Of a DNA stretch of 64,000 nucleotides, positions 48,062-61,590 are shown in pieces. The DNA comes from Macrobrachium rosenbergii (lineage: Eukaryota; Arthropoda; Malacostraca; Decapoda; Palaemonidae): assembly GCF_040412425.1 (NCBI RefSeq), contig NC_089753.1:43882413-43946412 (forward strand), read 5' to 3'. The notes below the pieces were generated by a model. It ran no database searches. It saw nothing but the letters and a program-made list of their open reading frames with translations, and was not told the DNA's origin. Position 1 is the first letter of the stretch. Every line of letters starts with the position of its first letter. The position numbers and the translations under genes are program-made.

Positions 48062-48465
48062 AAACATGCTTATAAAAATAGCCACCGAAAAGATATCAAT
48101 ATTGAATACAAAGTTCCTTGTATGGATTGTGATTTATTTTACTTAGGTCAGACCAATAAAGAATTAAATACTAGATTAAAACAACAACACAAATATTCAG
48201 TAAGAACAGGTCAGACTAATAATGCTCTATTTTTGCATCTAAGTGAAAAGTCCCACAGAATAAATTGGACATAAAGCAATGTAATGAAACGAAGCAATGA
48301 AACTATTTCCAGGAACTTGTTGGAATCTGTTATGATCAGTTGACCTGGGAGAATAATCTTAATTTAAGCCCAGGATTATTTTCTTTTGACCCTGTAATAA
48401 AACATATATTCCAGAAGGATTTGAAAGAAGAAATAAAGAGTATTACCAATAGGTAGATTTCGATG
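48062..48465 (+). pseudogene. Penelope-like GIY-YIG endonuclease fragment, second lineage
   Basis: The frame through 48107 reads IEYKVPCMDCDLFYLGQT, then ELNTRLKQ, YSVRTGQTNNALFLHLSEKS and HRINWT before a TAA stop at about 48271. It shows CxxC, a YLG-type second GIY-YIG strand, Arg of the helix and the conserved HRINW. This layout fits PLEs of the Poseidon/Neptune sort rather than the 7-9 kb element. Frameshifted continuation (RNLLESVMIS, including the conserved Glu) follows. RT domain absent. Confidence 0.75.
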
Positions 48466-48617
48466 TTAATCTGTTGACCGTTTTGTGACCATGTCTTGGT
48501 AATAAGGCAAACGTACTTATCTCATTGTTTCACTTTTTCCTTCGTGGCTGTAACTTTGTTCGTATAATCATCACTTTTGTACCTTTTAATGACTATATAA
48601 TGTGTGTGTGTGTGTAT

Positions 48618-48618
<1 letters not shown>

Positions 48619-48692
<74 letters not shown>
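48619..48692. repeat. (GA)n microsatellite
   Basis: GT run followed by a pure GA run of about 72 bp. Confidence 0.97.
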
Positions 48693-48696
<4 letters not shown>

Positions 48697-49289
48697 ATAC
48701 GTGTGTACTAGTAATATTTGGTATTTCGACGTGACATGGAGGCCGTGTTGGAAAATGTGTTTAAATTAAAAGATAAGAAAAAGCTCTAGTACAAAGCATA
48801 TAAAAACTAGATATGTCACTGTTAATTTCATATCAGTATTTATGTAACTGAAGTAATGACAATTTATAATCATCATTATTCTTACTTGGGTTAATTTGAT
48901 TGGTTTTCTAATAAAGTTAATCTCCTATTATATATCGCCTCTATTAATGCTTCTATAGATGCCTTTCGAGGCCTTTGTCTCCATTCAAATGTACAGCAGA
49001 CTCCTATCACTTTTCTCGTTTGGGAAAAGATTGTAAACTGCGTCCCACATGTGACATTTACATTATGATTCCATCAACAAACGTCATATGAGTATGGTTT
49101 GTAATTTGATCTGTTATTACCTGTCTCTGCCATAAATTAATAAATCAATTAGTGTATCTTCCTCGTGTTCATCTCTCGTTCTTTCCCTCTGTTGGGGAAA
49201 TAATGACGGTATTGTTGTCAGGGTAAATGCCAAGAGATATCTCGTATGTCTGTGCGTATTAATGATATTGTCAGGGGTAATGTCAGAGG

Positions 49290-49291
<2 letters not shown>
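48693..49291. other. Unassigned AT-rich sequence
   Basis: No gene or recurring repeat recognised. Confidence 0.35.
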
Positions 49292-49359
<68 letters not shown>

Positions 49360-49517
49360 ATTTAATCTGATCTAGCGTATATTTCTTGTAATTCTTCCAT
49401 TGTGATGTGGTAAAACGCTGGCTAATAAAAGATTCTCTCTCTCTTTCTCTCATCTAATCTGATCTGGCTCATATTTCTTGTATATAATTCTTCCATTGTG
49501 GTTTATTAAAACGCTGG

Positions 49518-49588
<71 letters not shown>

Positions 49589-49661
49589 TAATCTGATCTA
49601 CTGTAGCTTATATTTCTTGTGATTCTTCCATTGTGGTGTGGTAAAACGGTGTCTGATAAGA

Positions 49662-49737
<76 letters not shown>

Positions 49738-49809
49738 TAATCTGATCTACTGTAGCTTATATTTCTTGTGATTCTTCCATTGTGGTGTGGTAAAACGGTG
49801 TCTGATAGA

Positions 49810-49871
<62 letters not shown>

Positions 49872-49942
49872 TAACCTGATCTAGCTTATATTTCTTGTAA
49901 TTCTTCCATTGTGGTTTATTAAAACGGTGGCTGATAAGAGAT

Positions 49943-49999
<57 letters not shown>

Positions 50000-50066
50000 T
50001 AATCTGATCTAGCTTATATTTCTTGTAATTCTTCCATTGTGGTGTTGTAAAACGCTGGCTGATAAA

Positions 50067-50115
<49 letters not shown>
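49292..50115. repeat. Tandem (CT)n-plus-spacer array, six spacers
   Basis: The spacer reads CATCTAATCTGATCTAGCTT then ATATTTCTTGTAATTCTTCC and ATTGTGGTGTGGTAAAACG, ending in a TGATAAAAGA-type junction. It occurs six times between CT tracts of 15-75 bp. Adjacent copies 3 and 4 share the private variant CTACTGTAGCTTAT. Confidence 0.92.
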
Positions 50116-50118
<3 letters not shown>

Positions 50119-50507
50119 TTTGATGTCAGTAATCTTTTATTTTTTACTCAACCAGGAGTAAAATTGCATGGCGCAAATGCAACAGACTGAAATTTTAACC
50201 TCATCAAACGTTTCCAAGTTGTTGTTATTCAAAGCAAACGCAACACGTGACGCACAGAAGTATCATGAATGGGCCGCTGGAAGCGTTTTCGCCCATTGAT
50301 GAAAGGGTATAAAGTGTTGCCGTGGTAATAATACGAATTTATTAGCTTTGTTTTCCCTAGCGTAGTGTATCGCTCGTGGTGTGAAACACCGTTTGAGTAT
50401 TATTGTCTGTGCTGTATTGGAAATCTTTTGTAATTTGTTTCTGGTTTGAACTTGGTTATTTTGTCAGCCATGTACAGCTATCATGAGTGAAATCAAAAGC
50501 TGAAGTT
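50116..50507. other. Unassigned sequence
   Basis: No recognised gene. Contains a small AATGGGC ... GCCCATT hairpin at about 50270-50300. Confidence 0.35.
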
Positions 50508-50508
50508 A

Positions 50509-50579
<71 letters not shown>

Positions 50580-50658
50580 CTGTAGACGCATCACGTTACA
50601 TGCACACACACACACACATATACATATTTGTATAATATATATTATGTAACACACACAC

Positions 50659-50742
<84 letters not shown>

Positions 50743-50790
50743 GATAGATAGATAGATAGATAGATATAGATATATATGTAGATATATAGT
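50508..50790. repeat. (TA)n, (CA)n and (GATA)n cluster
   Basis: TA at 50508-50577 and 50659-50738, CA between them, GATA at about 50740-50767. Confidence 0.95.
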
Positions 50791-51650
50791 ATGTGTATAC
50801 ATGCATGTACTCTATACTGTATTTATGATTCAAACTGTATGTTTTTGGGATATATTCGAGCTGTATATTTTTAAGGCTGTTTTATTTTACCAATTTTCCA
50901 CCATCCCATTGTCATTGCCATTAAAAGGAATTGTTCTCGTTGGATTTCTCTTTATCTCGTTCGCTTTGTTTCCAAAAACACAAATGGCCGCTCTAACAGT
51001 TGTGTAATCAGACTCACAGACTGCGAAAGTAAGTCTCTTTGTGCACTGCACTAATGAGGTCAGTTTATGCTTGGACCAACAGAGTAAGTTGTTACAGGTA
51101 AAAGAGAGGCTTGGTGTAAACCGCTGGAATCGGAATATTATTCTTTGGTTAACATAGGAAGTGTTGGTAATCTGGAATTGCAAACAGTTGAGGTGAATCG
51201 TATATTGTTTGCTGAATAATTCGGGTCAGTTAAGAGCGTAATATTTGATTTAAGAGAAGTCGAGACTTTGGTTTAGAGAAGTGAAGAGTTAAATACAATT
51301 CTGTTGACTGACAGGTAACCAGATACAAGCGTATGGAAGGTTCTGTTTATTTGCTCGAATAAGGTAGATGCGATTAAATAACTGCTAATGGACTGGCTTT
51401 GATTTCGCCAAATCAAAGGCCATTCTCAATTTCTGTTACCAGTCGTTAAAAAACTAGTTCTTTTCCTATGATATTGTGCTTAGTTCCTTTTTCTCAGAAT
51501 ACTGGAAATAAGAAAGTGAACAGGAAAAAATGAAGGGAAAAAAAGTTTGTTAATTGACACTGATAATGAAGGAGAAAAATTTAAAATACAGCCATCGTTT
51601 TTAGCCTAGAACATCGAAAATGGAAAAAAAGGCTGTAGAAACAAATAATT
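50791..51650. other. Unassigned sequence
   Basis: Open frames up to 98 residues (minus strand, 50887-51183), no domain recognised. Confidence 0.35.
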
Positions 51651-51654
51651 TTTA

Positions 51655-52430
51655 CTCCTAAACATCGAAAATAAAAAAAGATTAAACATCGAAAATGGAA
51701 GAAAGATTAAAATGGAAAAAAGATTAAACATCGCAAATGGAAGAGGGAATAAAATGGAAAAAAGATTAAACATCCACAATGGAAGAAAGGTTAAAATGGA
51801 AAAAATATTAAACATCGAAAATGGAAGAAAGAATAAAATGGAAAAAAGATTAAACATCGAAAATGGAAGAAAGAATAAAATGGAAAAAAGATTAAACATC
51901 GAAAATGGAAGAAAGAATAAAATGGAAAAAGATTAAACATCGAAAATGGAAGAAAGATTAAAATTTAAAAAAAAGATTAAACCTCGAAAGTGGAAGAAAG
52001 AATAAAATGGGAAAAATATTAAACATCGACAATGGAAGAAAGGTTAAAATGGAAATAAGATTAAACATCGAAATTGGAAGAAATAATAAAATGGAAAAAA
52101 GATTAAACATCGAAAATGGAAGAAAAATGAAAATGGAAAAAAAGATTAAGTATCGAAAATGGAAGAAAGAATAAAATGGAAAAAAGATTAAACATCGAAA
52201 ATGGAAGAAATAATAAAATGAAAAAAGATTAAACATCGAAAGTGGAAGAAAGAATAAAATGGAAAAAAGATTAAACATCGAAAATGGAAGAAATAATAAA
52301 ATGAAAAAAGATTAAACATCGAAAGTGGAAGAAAGAATAAAATGGAAAAAGATTAAACATCGAAAGGGGAAGAAAGCATAAAATGGAAAAAGATTAAACA
52401 TCGAAAACGGAAGAAAGACCAAACGGAAAG
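51655..52430. repeat. 42-bp minisatellite, about 18 copies
   Basis: The unit reads ATTAAACATCGAAAATGGAA then GAAAGAATAAAATGGAAAAA and AG (starts 51681, 51723, 51765). Its M-E-K-R-L-N-I open frames come from a 14-codon period and are not genes. Some units share variant pairs, hinting at higher-order duplication. Confidence 0.93.
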
Positions 52431-52838
52431 TTTTTAGTCTCCCACGGCTTTCTTTGATGCTGGGAAAAAGTTAGGGTTATTTGTCAAATCTTGCCAAAGA
52501 CTTTATTAGTCAAAATTGTTTTAAGTCGACCCAATTTGCGTATTGTGAGGTTGAGAGCCAAATGCTCGGCTTCTTGCGAAAAGGATTTTCGTGTACTGAT
52601 GAAGGTATTTAGATTTTATTGTGGGGAATTTATTTGATTGCTAACCAAATGAAATTTGATCAGAAAAAATTGAATCAGCTACACAAAAAGTATTTATTGT
52701 AATTCGTAAAGAAAGCAATGTGCAGTCAGATACGAAACTGTTATAACTGAAGTCGATTTTACATCTCCCAATACTGCAATGTTCACGGATGCAGTCGGGC
52801 AAGATTCTTGTTCAAAATTGTCTTATTTAAGGATATTA

Positions 52839-52840
<2 letters not shown>
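52431..52840. other. Unassigned sequence
   Basis: No feature recognised. Confidence 0.35.
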
Positions 52841-52908
<68 letters not shown>

Positions 52909-52922
52909 TCAAGAAATTACAA

Positions 52923-52986
<64 letters not shown>

Positions 52987-53154
52987 TAATAATAATAATA
53001 GTAGTAGCATGAGTCTTGAATGTGGAGAATCAAATCCACAGTTAAGTATTGGTGTAATTGAAAAGGGGAATCGTACGGGTTCTCGAAAGACCTTTGTTTA
53101 GCTTTATTTTTGAATGTATTTGTACCCTTACATAACTGTGGATTTGTTACTCCA

Positions 53155-53224
<70 letters not shown>
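52841..53224. repeat. (TA)n, then (TAA)n - inverted repeat - (TAA)n
   Basis: TA at 52841-52905. TAA arrays at 52924-53000 and 53156-53224 enclose about 155 bp with AATCCACAGTTA near one end and TAACTGTGGATT near the other. Confidence 0.85.
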
Positions 53225-53226
<2 letters not shown>

Positions 53227-53477
53227 CTATACCTGTATCTCAATTCATTTGCTTCTATACTCTCATAGATAACCGCCAGTGCGCTGTCGACACGTTAGAG
53301 GAAATAAACCTAAGACAACAGAAATCTTTGTATATGTCTTTAGGAAACTTGATATACAGCTACATGCTGATGGAAAGAAAATATTGTCAGACGAATAGAG
53401 AAGACTATATAAAAATTAAATGCCGTGGAAACAGCAATAACTTTCAACGCTACTGCCCATAGAGAAGGTCTCCTCCC

Positions 53478-53523
<46 letters not shown>
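53478..53523. repeat. (TAA)n microsatellite
   Basis: About 45 bp of TAA. Confidence 0.95.
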
Positions 53524-54635
<1,112 letters not shown>

Positions 54636-54884
54636 CCCCTCCTCCAATATTCAGTCGGTTCTGTTGGCCCTCCTGTAACCTGATCTAAAATTGCCTCCCA
54701 TGACACTGACGGTGATGTGGATCGGGATGGGTTGGATTATGTGACCTCATTTGCCTATATCAACGACCTCGTTTTTTATGCAAGTTAATGGAATTCTTAT
54801 GATCGTTTGCGATTTCTGGCGATGGGATTCGCGGAGATAGGAAAGATTCTATCTATGTTCCTGAGAGGTGAAATATATTTTCCC
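54636..54884. other. Unassigned sequence
   Basis: No feature recognised. Confidence 0.35.
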
Positions 54885-55295
54885 ATCGAAATTTTTGTGA
54901 TTGTTTTTCGGTCGAAAGTACTGGATGTTTTATGTTATTTTGATCGAAAGTAAATTGGTTTTGGTCGAGATCATAGTGTATTTTATGTTATTTTGATCGA
55001 AAGTAAATTAATTGTTTTCGATCTAGAGTAAAATATATTTTACGTTATTTTGATCGAAGGTAAATTGTTTTCGTTCAAAAGCAAAGTATATTTTATGTTA
55101 TTTTGATCGAAAGTAAATTGGTTTTGGTCGAGAACAAAGTATATTTTATGTTATTTTGATCGGAAGTAAATCAGTTGTTTTCGATCTAGAGTAAATTATG
55201 TTTTATGTTATTTTGACCGAAAGGAAATTGGTTTTAATCGAAAGTAAATTATATATTTTTATTTTTTGATCGAAACTAAAGTATATTTTGTTCTT
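54885..55295. repeat. Minisatellite, 44-57 bp units, about 7 copies
   Basis: The unit contains TATTTTATGTTATTTTGATC followed by GAAAGTAAATTGGTTTTGGT and CGA. Unit length varies through indels. Confidence 0.85.
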
Positions 55296-55821
55296 ATTTA
55301 ATGTATTTAGTGTTTTATTTGTGAAGAAAGTTGACATCCTCATGGCCAAATTTTACCGCTATTTCTATTTTGAAGATTTTTGGAATTATTACAAAAGTTG
55401 TGTGAAAAGTTTTCTAATAATTTTTCTTGAAGAAAACCAAGAATTTTAATTCCAGAAACAGTACAATGTCACAATATCGAGCGCAGGGGCGCCTGATATT
55501 GAAACATGGGTAGTAGAATGCGTAGAGTTTGCACACGACTCTACAGTTTTAGTAGATTTTAGTAGTTACCACGATATTCGATGGGTTTGTTTCCATTTGT
55601 ATTTGTTACCTTCAGTAACATCTGGTGTCTTTGTATGAATAAGAAATGTATTTTTTATACTTCCGGTTAACAGAAGTAACACTATCCTCCTGGTCTTCCA
55701 ATGGCAGAAACAATAACTATTCATTGTCTTGATAATTCAATCGTTTAACTTGCGCCCAGGCCTTTTCGAGTATCTGCTGGGAGTTTGTGGAGGTTGATTA
55801 TAACCTCTTGCTGGCAAAGCT

Positions 55822-55822
<1 letters not shown>
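55296..55822. other. Unassigned sequence
   Basis: No gene. Includes a small CAATATC ... GATATTG hairpin near 55472-55497. Confidence 0.35.

Positions 55823-55905
<83 letters not shown>
55823..55905. repeat. (CT)n microsatellite
   Basis: Pure CT run of about 82 bp. Confidence 0.97.
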
Positions 55906-55908
<3 letters not shown>

Positions 55909-55959
55909 CGTGATCACAAAACACTTAAGTTTATCTACCTACTTTACTTATTTATACAT

Positions 55960-56064
55960 ATGTATATATAATGTATGTATGTACATACATATGTACACAT
56001 ATATGTATATATATAAAAGTATATATGTATATATGATGCATGTATATACATACATACATTGTAC

Positions 56065-56137
<73 letters not shown>

Positions 56138-56167
56138 CACATACATACACATATATATATATATATA
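55960..56167. repeat. TATG / (TA)n array
   Basis: TATG-rich start, with a pure TA run at 56068-56134. Confidence 0.95.
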
Positions 56168-56541
56168 AAGTAAATAGATATAATTTGGATTTTAATCGGT
56201 ATATAGAAGAGAGGAAAATTCGCACCAACCATTAAGAAATGACTTCCTACCCCCAGCGTCCAGTATATCACTTGTTTTAATATCAAAACCTTCTAGGCCA
56301 GATGATGTGCTGAAGGCAGCGCGTACATTAAGTCTCTAGTTTGCTGGAGTTTTGAACGAATACTTTTTGGGTTTAAAATATTGCTGACTTCAGAATTAAT
56401 TTAGTGCGGATTTATGTTACACATAAACATCATTTAATTGCCGTAAAAGTTATTTATTTAATGAACGCCATATTTTTTGGAAGCTTGATTTTCAAGTCAG
56501 TGGCCCTCGCGGCCTTGCTCCATATGATTAGGATTCATCTT

Positions 56542-57005
<464 letters not shown>

Positions 57006-57049
57006 TTATTCACCAATTTAGTGACTCATGCTATTAAGACATTTTTATG

Positions 57050-57050
57050 A

Positions 57051-57088
<38 letters not shown>
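57050..57088. repeat. (TAA)n microsatellite
   Basis: About 38 bp of TAA. Confidence 0.95.
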
Positions 57089-57091
<3 letters not shown>

Positions 57092-57129
57092 TAGCAAATT
57101 AATAATTTATTTATTCATCTGTATGTGAA

Positions 57130-57420
57130 TGTTTTAATTATATAGTGGAGGGGAGTTGGTAAGGGAGGACCTGGAACGTGGTATTCAGTTTCCAAATTAT
57201 TAATGGATTTCCCTCACCATCGCTAGATATTAATGGCCATGCGGGATGCTTTGGAGTGATTTAAGAGGGCCCGGAATCGATCGCCTTAATTGGGTGGTTT
57301 AGGTGCCGGAAATGACAGTAATTACGGTGTTGGGGTGTGAATAGCGCCGCGGCGGCCATTTCTCTTCTGGGCGGCTAGATAATCAAGTCGTCATTCCAGA
57401 GGCAGAGTTTTAGTTTATTT
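57130..57420. other. Unique, slightly GC-richer segment
   Basis: Non-repetitive. Includes TTAATTGGGTGG, GACAGTAATTACGG and a CpG-rich GCGCCGCGGCGGCCATTT. It could be a conserved non-coding element. No coding frame is supported. Confidence 0.3.
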
Positions 57421-57524
57421 TTATTTTACTGTTTCTGTCTTTAGTTTCTAAAAAGTGATGAAGTTTACTTGATTGGTGTTTTAGATTGGCGAATAAATCC
57501 ACTGGTGTAAATGTAAATATGTAT

Positions 57525-57585
57525 TGGGAATATATTTACGAACGAGAGCTGTTGGGAGCCTACTTGATTCTCCTTCTCGTTTTGT
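57525..57585 (+). repeat. Third copy of the GATTCTCCTTCTC repeat
   Basis: GAATATATTTACGAACGAGA then GCTGTTGGGAGCC and TGATTCTCCTTCTC. It corresponds to the reverse complement of 56945-57000. Confidence 0.7.
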
Positions 57586-57598
57586 GTGTGTATATATA

Positions 57599-57631
<33 letters not shown>

Positions 57632-57669
57632 TATATATGTATATATATATGTGTGTATGTGTGTATATG

Positions 57670-57748
<79 letters not shown>

Positions 57749-57757
57749 CCTTTAGAG

Positions 57758-57853
<96 letters not shown>
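57586..57853. repeat. (TG)n/(TA)n array with duplicated ATGACCTTT
   Basis: TA blocks at 57672-57746 and 57758-57853 are each followed by ATGACCTTT and an AGA-containing phrase, suggesting a duplication of block plus flank. Confidence 0.95.
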
Positions 57854-57855
<2 letters not shown>

Positions 57856-58015
57856 CCTTTTAGAATTCTGGTTTAAAAATTAATGTTAAATAAAAGATGC
57901 TTCGGTGTTCGAAGAATTCAAATGTTCATCTTAAACCGATCGAGAAACTTGACCTAAAATTCTTGTATCGTGCAGAGATCGTTTTATTCCTAACAGGAAT
58001 GAGACAACAACGTTC

Positions 58016-58017
<2 letters not shown>

Positions 58018-58082
<65 letters not shown>
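58018..58082. repeat. (CT)n microsatellite
   Basis: Pure CT run of about 64 bp. Confidence 0.97.
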
Positions 58083-58083
<1 letters not shown>

Positions 58084-58409
58084 AATACACCAGAAAATCG
58101 TAGAGGATTCGATAACCGATGTAGACCAATCTTGTCAAAATGTGTGGGAGGTTAATTTGCCATCAGTGGAAGAGAGCTCCAATATTTTATCCGCTCAATT
58201 TTATTAGCTTGATGACGTAAGACCCTTTCGATATATTTTATTAAACCTGATGCAGATATTGATGATGGAATAAGAAGCCTTACTGCAAATAATGTTGCGT
58301 TTTCATTAACCTGATGGATAGGAATCTTGTATAGGAAATCTAATTTAGAGTTGGATATTGTGGTGGATCCGATGGAGAGAGTGGTTTGACCTGAGAAAGT
58401 TTCCTGCGC

Positions 58410-58900
58410 CTTTATATAATTTTTATAATGAATATTTAAATTTTTTTAATTCACATTTTGTAATTTTAATGTGCATTTTTATAATTTTTTTAGTTCACTT
58501 TTTTATAATTTTTAATGCACATATTTATCATGTTTTTAAATGCGCAGTAGATTGCTAAATGACAGAAACTTTGCGTACAGAATTTGGCTGTGTGATGGAT
58601 TTTTGTAAATAATCAGTAAAAACGTTTCTCGCAGGATTTGTTAATTCAGGTACGTTTCAAATCAGTTGATAAAAACATTATGGAAATTCGTGTAAGCGAC
58701 AGAATCGTTTTCATAGTTCGTGTCAAAACTCTTGGCTTTTCAAAAGTAGCTTACAGAAACGCCGCGCTTGCAGCTTGGTTGCTCTATTAATTTTACAAAT
58801 TCTTGTGCAGTGGACTTGCAAAATACTCTATAGAAGCGTTAGTCATAGATCTGTGTAGCGCTGTGGATTTTCAAAAAACTCTATAGAAACATTTCATATA
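58410..58900. repeat. Two degenerate tandem repeats
   Basis: 58430-58540: T-rich phrases with TAATTTTTATAAT and AATGTGCAT. 58560-58900: phrases such as GTGGATTTTCAAAAAACTCT and GGACTTGCAAAATACTCT followed by ATAGAAACATTT / ATAGAAGCGTTA. Copies are highly diverged. Confidence 0.5.
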
Positions 58901-59267
58901 GCTCTTGGCGACGCTGTTATATATCTATTTATAATGAAAATTGTGACCGTTTGACGCATTTTCTGCATCGTCATATAGTTTCTTTCCCCCATACTGTGAA
59001 AAATGACGGTAATACAAGAGAGGATCCTGTATTTGGAGACGTTACGTTCCGGGCAGAAGCCCGAACTAAGGTACCTTCACTCTCCCTATCTATGTAGGGG
59101 ACCAGTGATTAGAGAGGTTGGCTATGGGCTGGACACACAGGTAATCTATGTTAAACAGAAACAGATATCTGTCCCCCACCAATAAAAAAGCATTAGTTTT
59201 ATGTTACGGAGATATGTTCATCTTACGCTTCCCTTTTTAAGCAGAGATTGGAGACACAAAATACCCT

Positions 59268-59505
59268 GTAGTGTCGTCAGTGCACCTCACGCCGTGCACT
59301 GTAGGCATTATTTAAGGTTCTTTGCATTTTCCTTTCAGCCTTCAGCTGCAACCCCTTTCATTCCTTATACTGTACTTCCGTTCATATTTTTCTCCCATCT
59401 TACCTTCCACTCTTTCCTACCAATTATTTCAAAATTATTTTCAGCGCTGAATAACCTCACGGGCCCCAACGCTTGTCCGGTGGCCTAAATTTTATATTCC
59501 AACTC
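59268..59505 (+). mobile_element. SINE-like family D, internally deleted
   Basis: GTGCACCTCACGCCGTGCAC, GTAGGCATTATTTAAGG and CCTTTCATTCCTTATACTGT are present. The GCGAGGTTTTCC block is missing. The 3' end is GGCCTAAATTTTATATTCC. Confidence 0.75.
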
Positions 59506-60143
59506 CCATATATTCCGACAAACAAAATACGAGTATGAATGAAGAGTATTAAGACACTCTAGGTTCCATTTCATGTCTTGATAAACCTACCTAAGTCCAC
59601 GCAGTCAGGAACTGATAACACCAAATGGGAAACTCAACTCTGGGAAAACGAATGGCTCTCGTTTCCATTTCCCCAAGAATTTCCTGTCGCAGGGCCAATG
59701 CGACTTTGAAATTTTCCCCGCTTGGAAAGATGTTTCCTGCATGAGAGCTTTAATAATTTTCTCCTCCCCTCCTTGGCCTAAGGACTTCGCTGCTTGAACA
59801 CACTTTCTCGATTTCGTGTGTGTGCTTTCTGCGAGAGTTTGTTTCGAAATAAACTTCCTCCCGAGAAGTGCCATGAGTGTGTTCCTCCTGTTGACTGATT
59901 GATTGATGATGAAGTTTAGTTCATGAAGACCCAGCGCCGGAACCCATCAGGGTTATTCAGCGCCGTAACGAAGGTGAAATATATAAATTAGTGGTAGGAT
60001 TGATAATGAGTAGGCGAATGATAACATACTAGTGTTAAAGTATGAGCGTAAAAAATAAAGAATATTAGATAAAACCAACAAAAATAAATATATATTAAAC
60101 TTTTATGTTTAAAATATTAAATGTGGTTTTTGTTTTTATGAAA

Positions 60144-60147
<4 letters not shown>
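59506..60147. other. Unassigned sequence with a possible family D relic
   Basis: CCCAGCGCCGGAACCCATCA followed by GGGTTATTCAGCGCCG (about 59930-59966) resembles the reverse complement of the family D 3' end. The minus-strand 89-residue frame (59605-59874) has no recognised domain. Confidence 0.35.
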
Positions 60148-60198
<51 letters not shown>

Positions 60199-60420
60199 GT
60201 GAAATAAAAATCCACAATTATATAGTAAACTATATTACTATGTAAAATTTTTTTATTTTACGTATTAATATAGTTTACTATATAATTGTGGATTTTTATT
60301 ACAGATTGTTTTTCACCAGATTGTGAATTTCTTCTTCTTCTTCTTCTTCTTCTTCTTCTTCTTCTTCTTCTTCTTCTTCTTCTTCTTCTTCTTCTTCTTC
60401 TTCTTCTTCTTCTTCTTCTT

Positions 60421-60451
<31 letters not shown>

Positions 60452-60473
60452 TTATTATTATTATTATTATTAT
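60148..60473. repeat. (ATT)n - perfect 35-bp palindrome - (TTC)n(ATT)n
   Basis: ATT at 60148-60199. Arms 60203-60237 and 60266-60300 are perfect inverted repeats (AATAAAAATCCACAATTATA is the first 20 bases). TTC follows at 60329-60449 (about 120 bp), then ATT at 60449-60473. Confidence 0.95.
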
Positions 60474-61164
60474 GTAAAAATGTATAAAACCTTTTATGCA
60501 ACGAGTTAGCAAACGAATGTATACGAATGTACAGTAATTACCGTGAGCATGAGATGGCACTTTAAAGCGCAGGAGGATGGAGAAATTGAAGGAATGTATA
60601 AATTTCGAGTTTTGCAACAAGACTAGAAGTGTATTTTGATACTCCCTGAAATTAGAAGCTAATGGGTAATTGTAGTTCTTGAATATTTTTATTTATTATT
60701 ATCATTTAGCATTCATAAATAAATGAAAAAGCTTATCTGTCTCATACTCTCTTTATTTTTTAGCTCCTTATCTAATTTTCCTCCGTTTTTCTTCTGTCAT
60801 TCTTCAGATCTAGGCTAGATAAAGACATTGAGTTTCTCGTGCCGTTGAAAGCTTCTTATAAAAAAAAGTTCGTCTTCCAAGGCTTTGGCTAATCATAAGC
60901 AGGGATCAGTTAATTGGTGCTAGTGACGTCATCATCTAATTATCACGAACTCTAGTGGAAAGGTTAACGAGCAACGTGTGTTTTATTTCTTTGTTTTGAA
61001 GGGTATGTTTTGTTTTGTCTTGACTTTGTTGAAGAAGGTTATTTTCTAAAATTTTAAAATGCTCGACACCTCGGTTTTGATATGAATGGGATTCGTGGAT
61101 TTGAATGTAACGAAAGTATATAATTTTTTTTTCTTTTTTTTTAAATTTTACGACTAATTATTGA
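60474..61164. other. Unassigned sequence
   Basis: No gene or recurring repeat recognised. Confidence 0.35.
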
Positions 61165-61590
61165 AGATTTAGCCTGTTGTTTAGGAGAATGCGTTGATAT
61201 CACAAGACCAGTTTCAAGAAATCATTCTATAGCTGCCGAATGAATATGGTGAGCTAGCCATTTGTACAGAAGAATGTATTAAGATCACAAGACCAGTTTC
61301 AAGAAATCATTCTATAGCTGCCGAATGAAGATGCTGAATTACCCAGTTGTATGGAATAATGTATTGAGATTACAAGACCATTTTCAAGAAATCATTCTAT
61401 AGCTGCCGAATGAAGGTGCTGAATTACTCAGTTGTATGGAATAATGTATTGAGATTACAAGACCATTTTCAAGAAATCATTCTATAGCTGCCGAATGAAT
61501 ATGGTAAGTTTGCCAGTTGTTGAGAAGAATGTATTGAGATCTCAGGACCATTTTCAAGTAATCTCTCTTTAACTGCTGAATGAGGATTGA
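61165..61590. repeat. 85-bp minisatellite, 5 copies
   Basis: AGCTGCCGAA or its variant occurs at 61231, 61316, 61401, 61486 and 61571, an exact 85-bp spacing. Units also contain TTTCAAGAAATCATTCTATA and GAATGTATTGAGAT. The third and fourth units are nearly identical and the outer units more diverged. Confidence 0.95.

Noticed and set aside
49292..50115. CRISPR-like array (repeats with spacers)
   Set aside because: The unique-looking part is the repeated one and the variable part is a CT microsatellite. The context is eukaryotic with no cas genes.
51606..52278. Frames with 14-residue repeats (M-E-K-R-L-N-I or M-F-N-L-F-S-I)
   Set aside because: Product of a 42-bp minisatellite, open on both strands.
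59605..59874. 89-residue minus-strand frame in non-repetitive sequence
   Set aside because: No recognisable domain, signal peptide or exon boundary, and the length is compatible with chance.
60258..60620. Poly-arginine, poly-lysine and poly-leucine frames
   Set aside because: Arise from the (TTC)n array read in different frames and strands.
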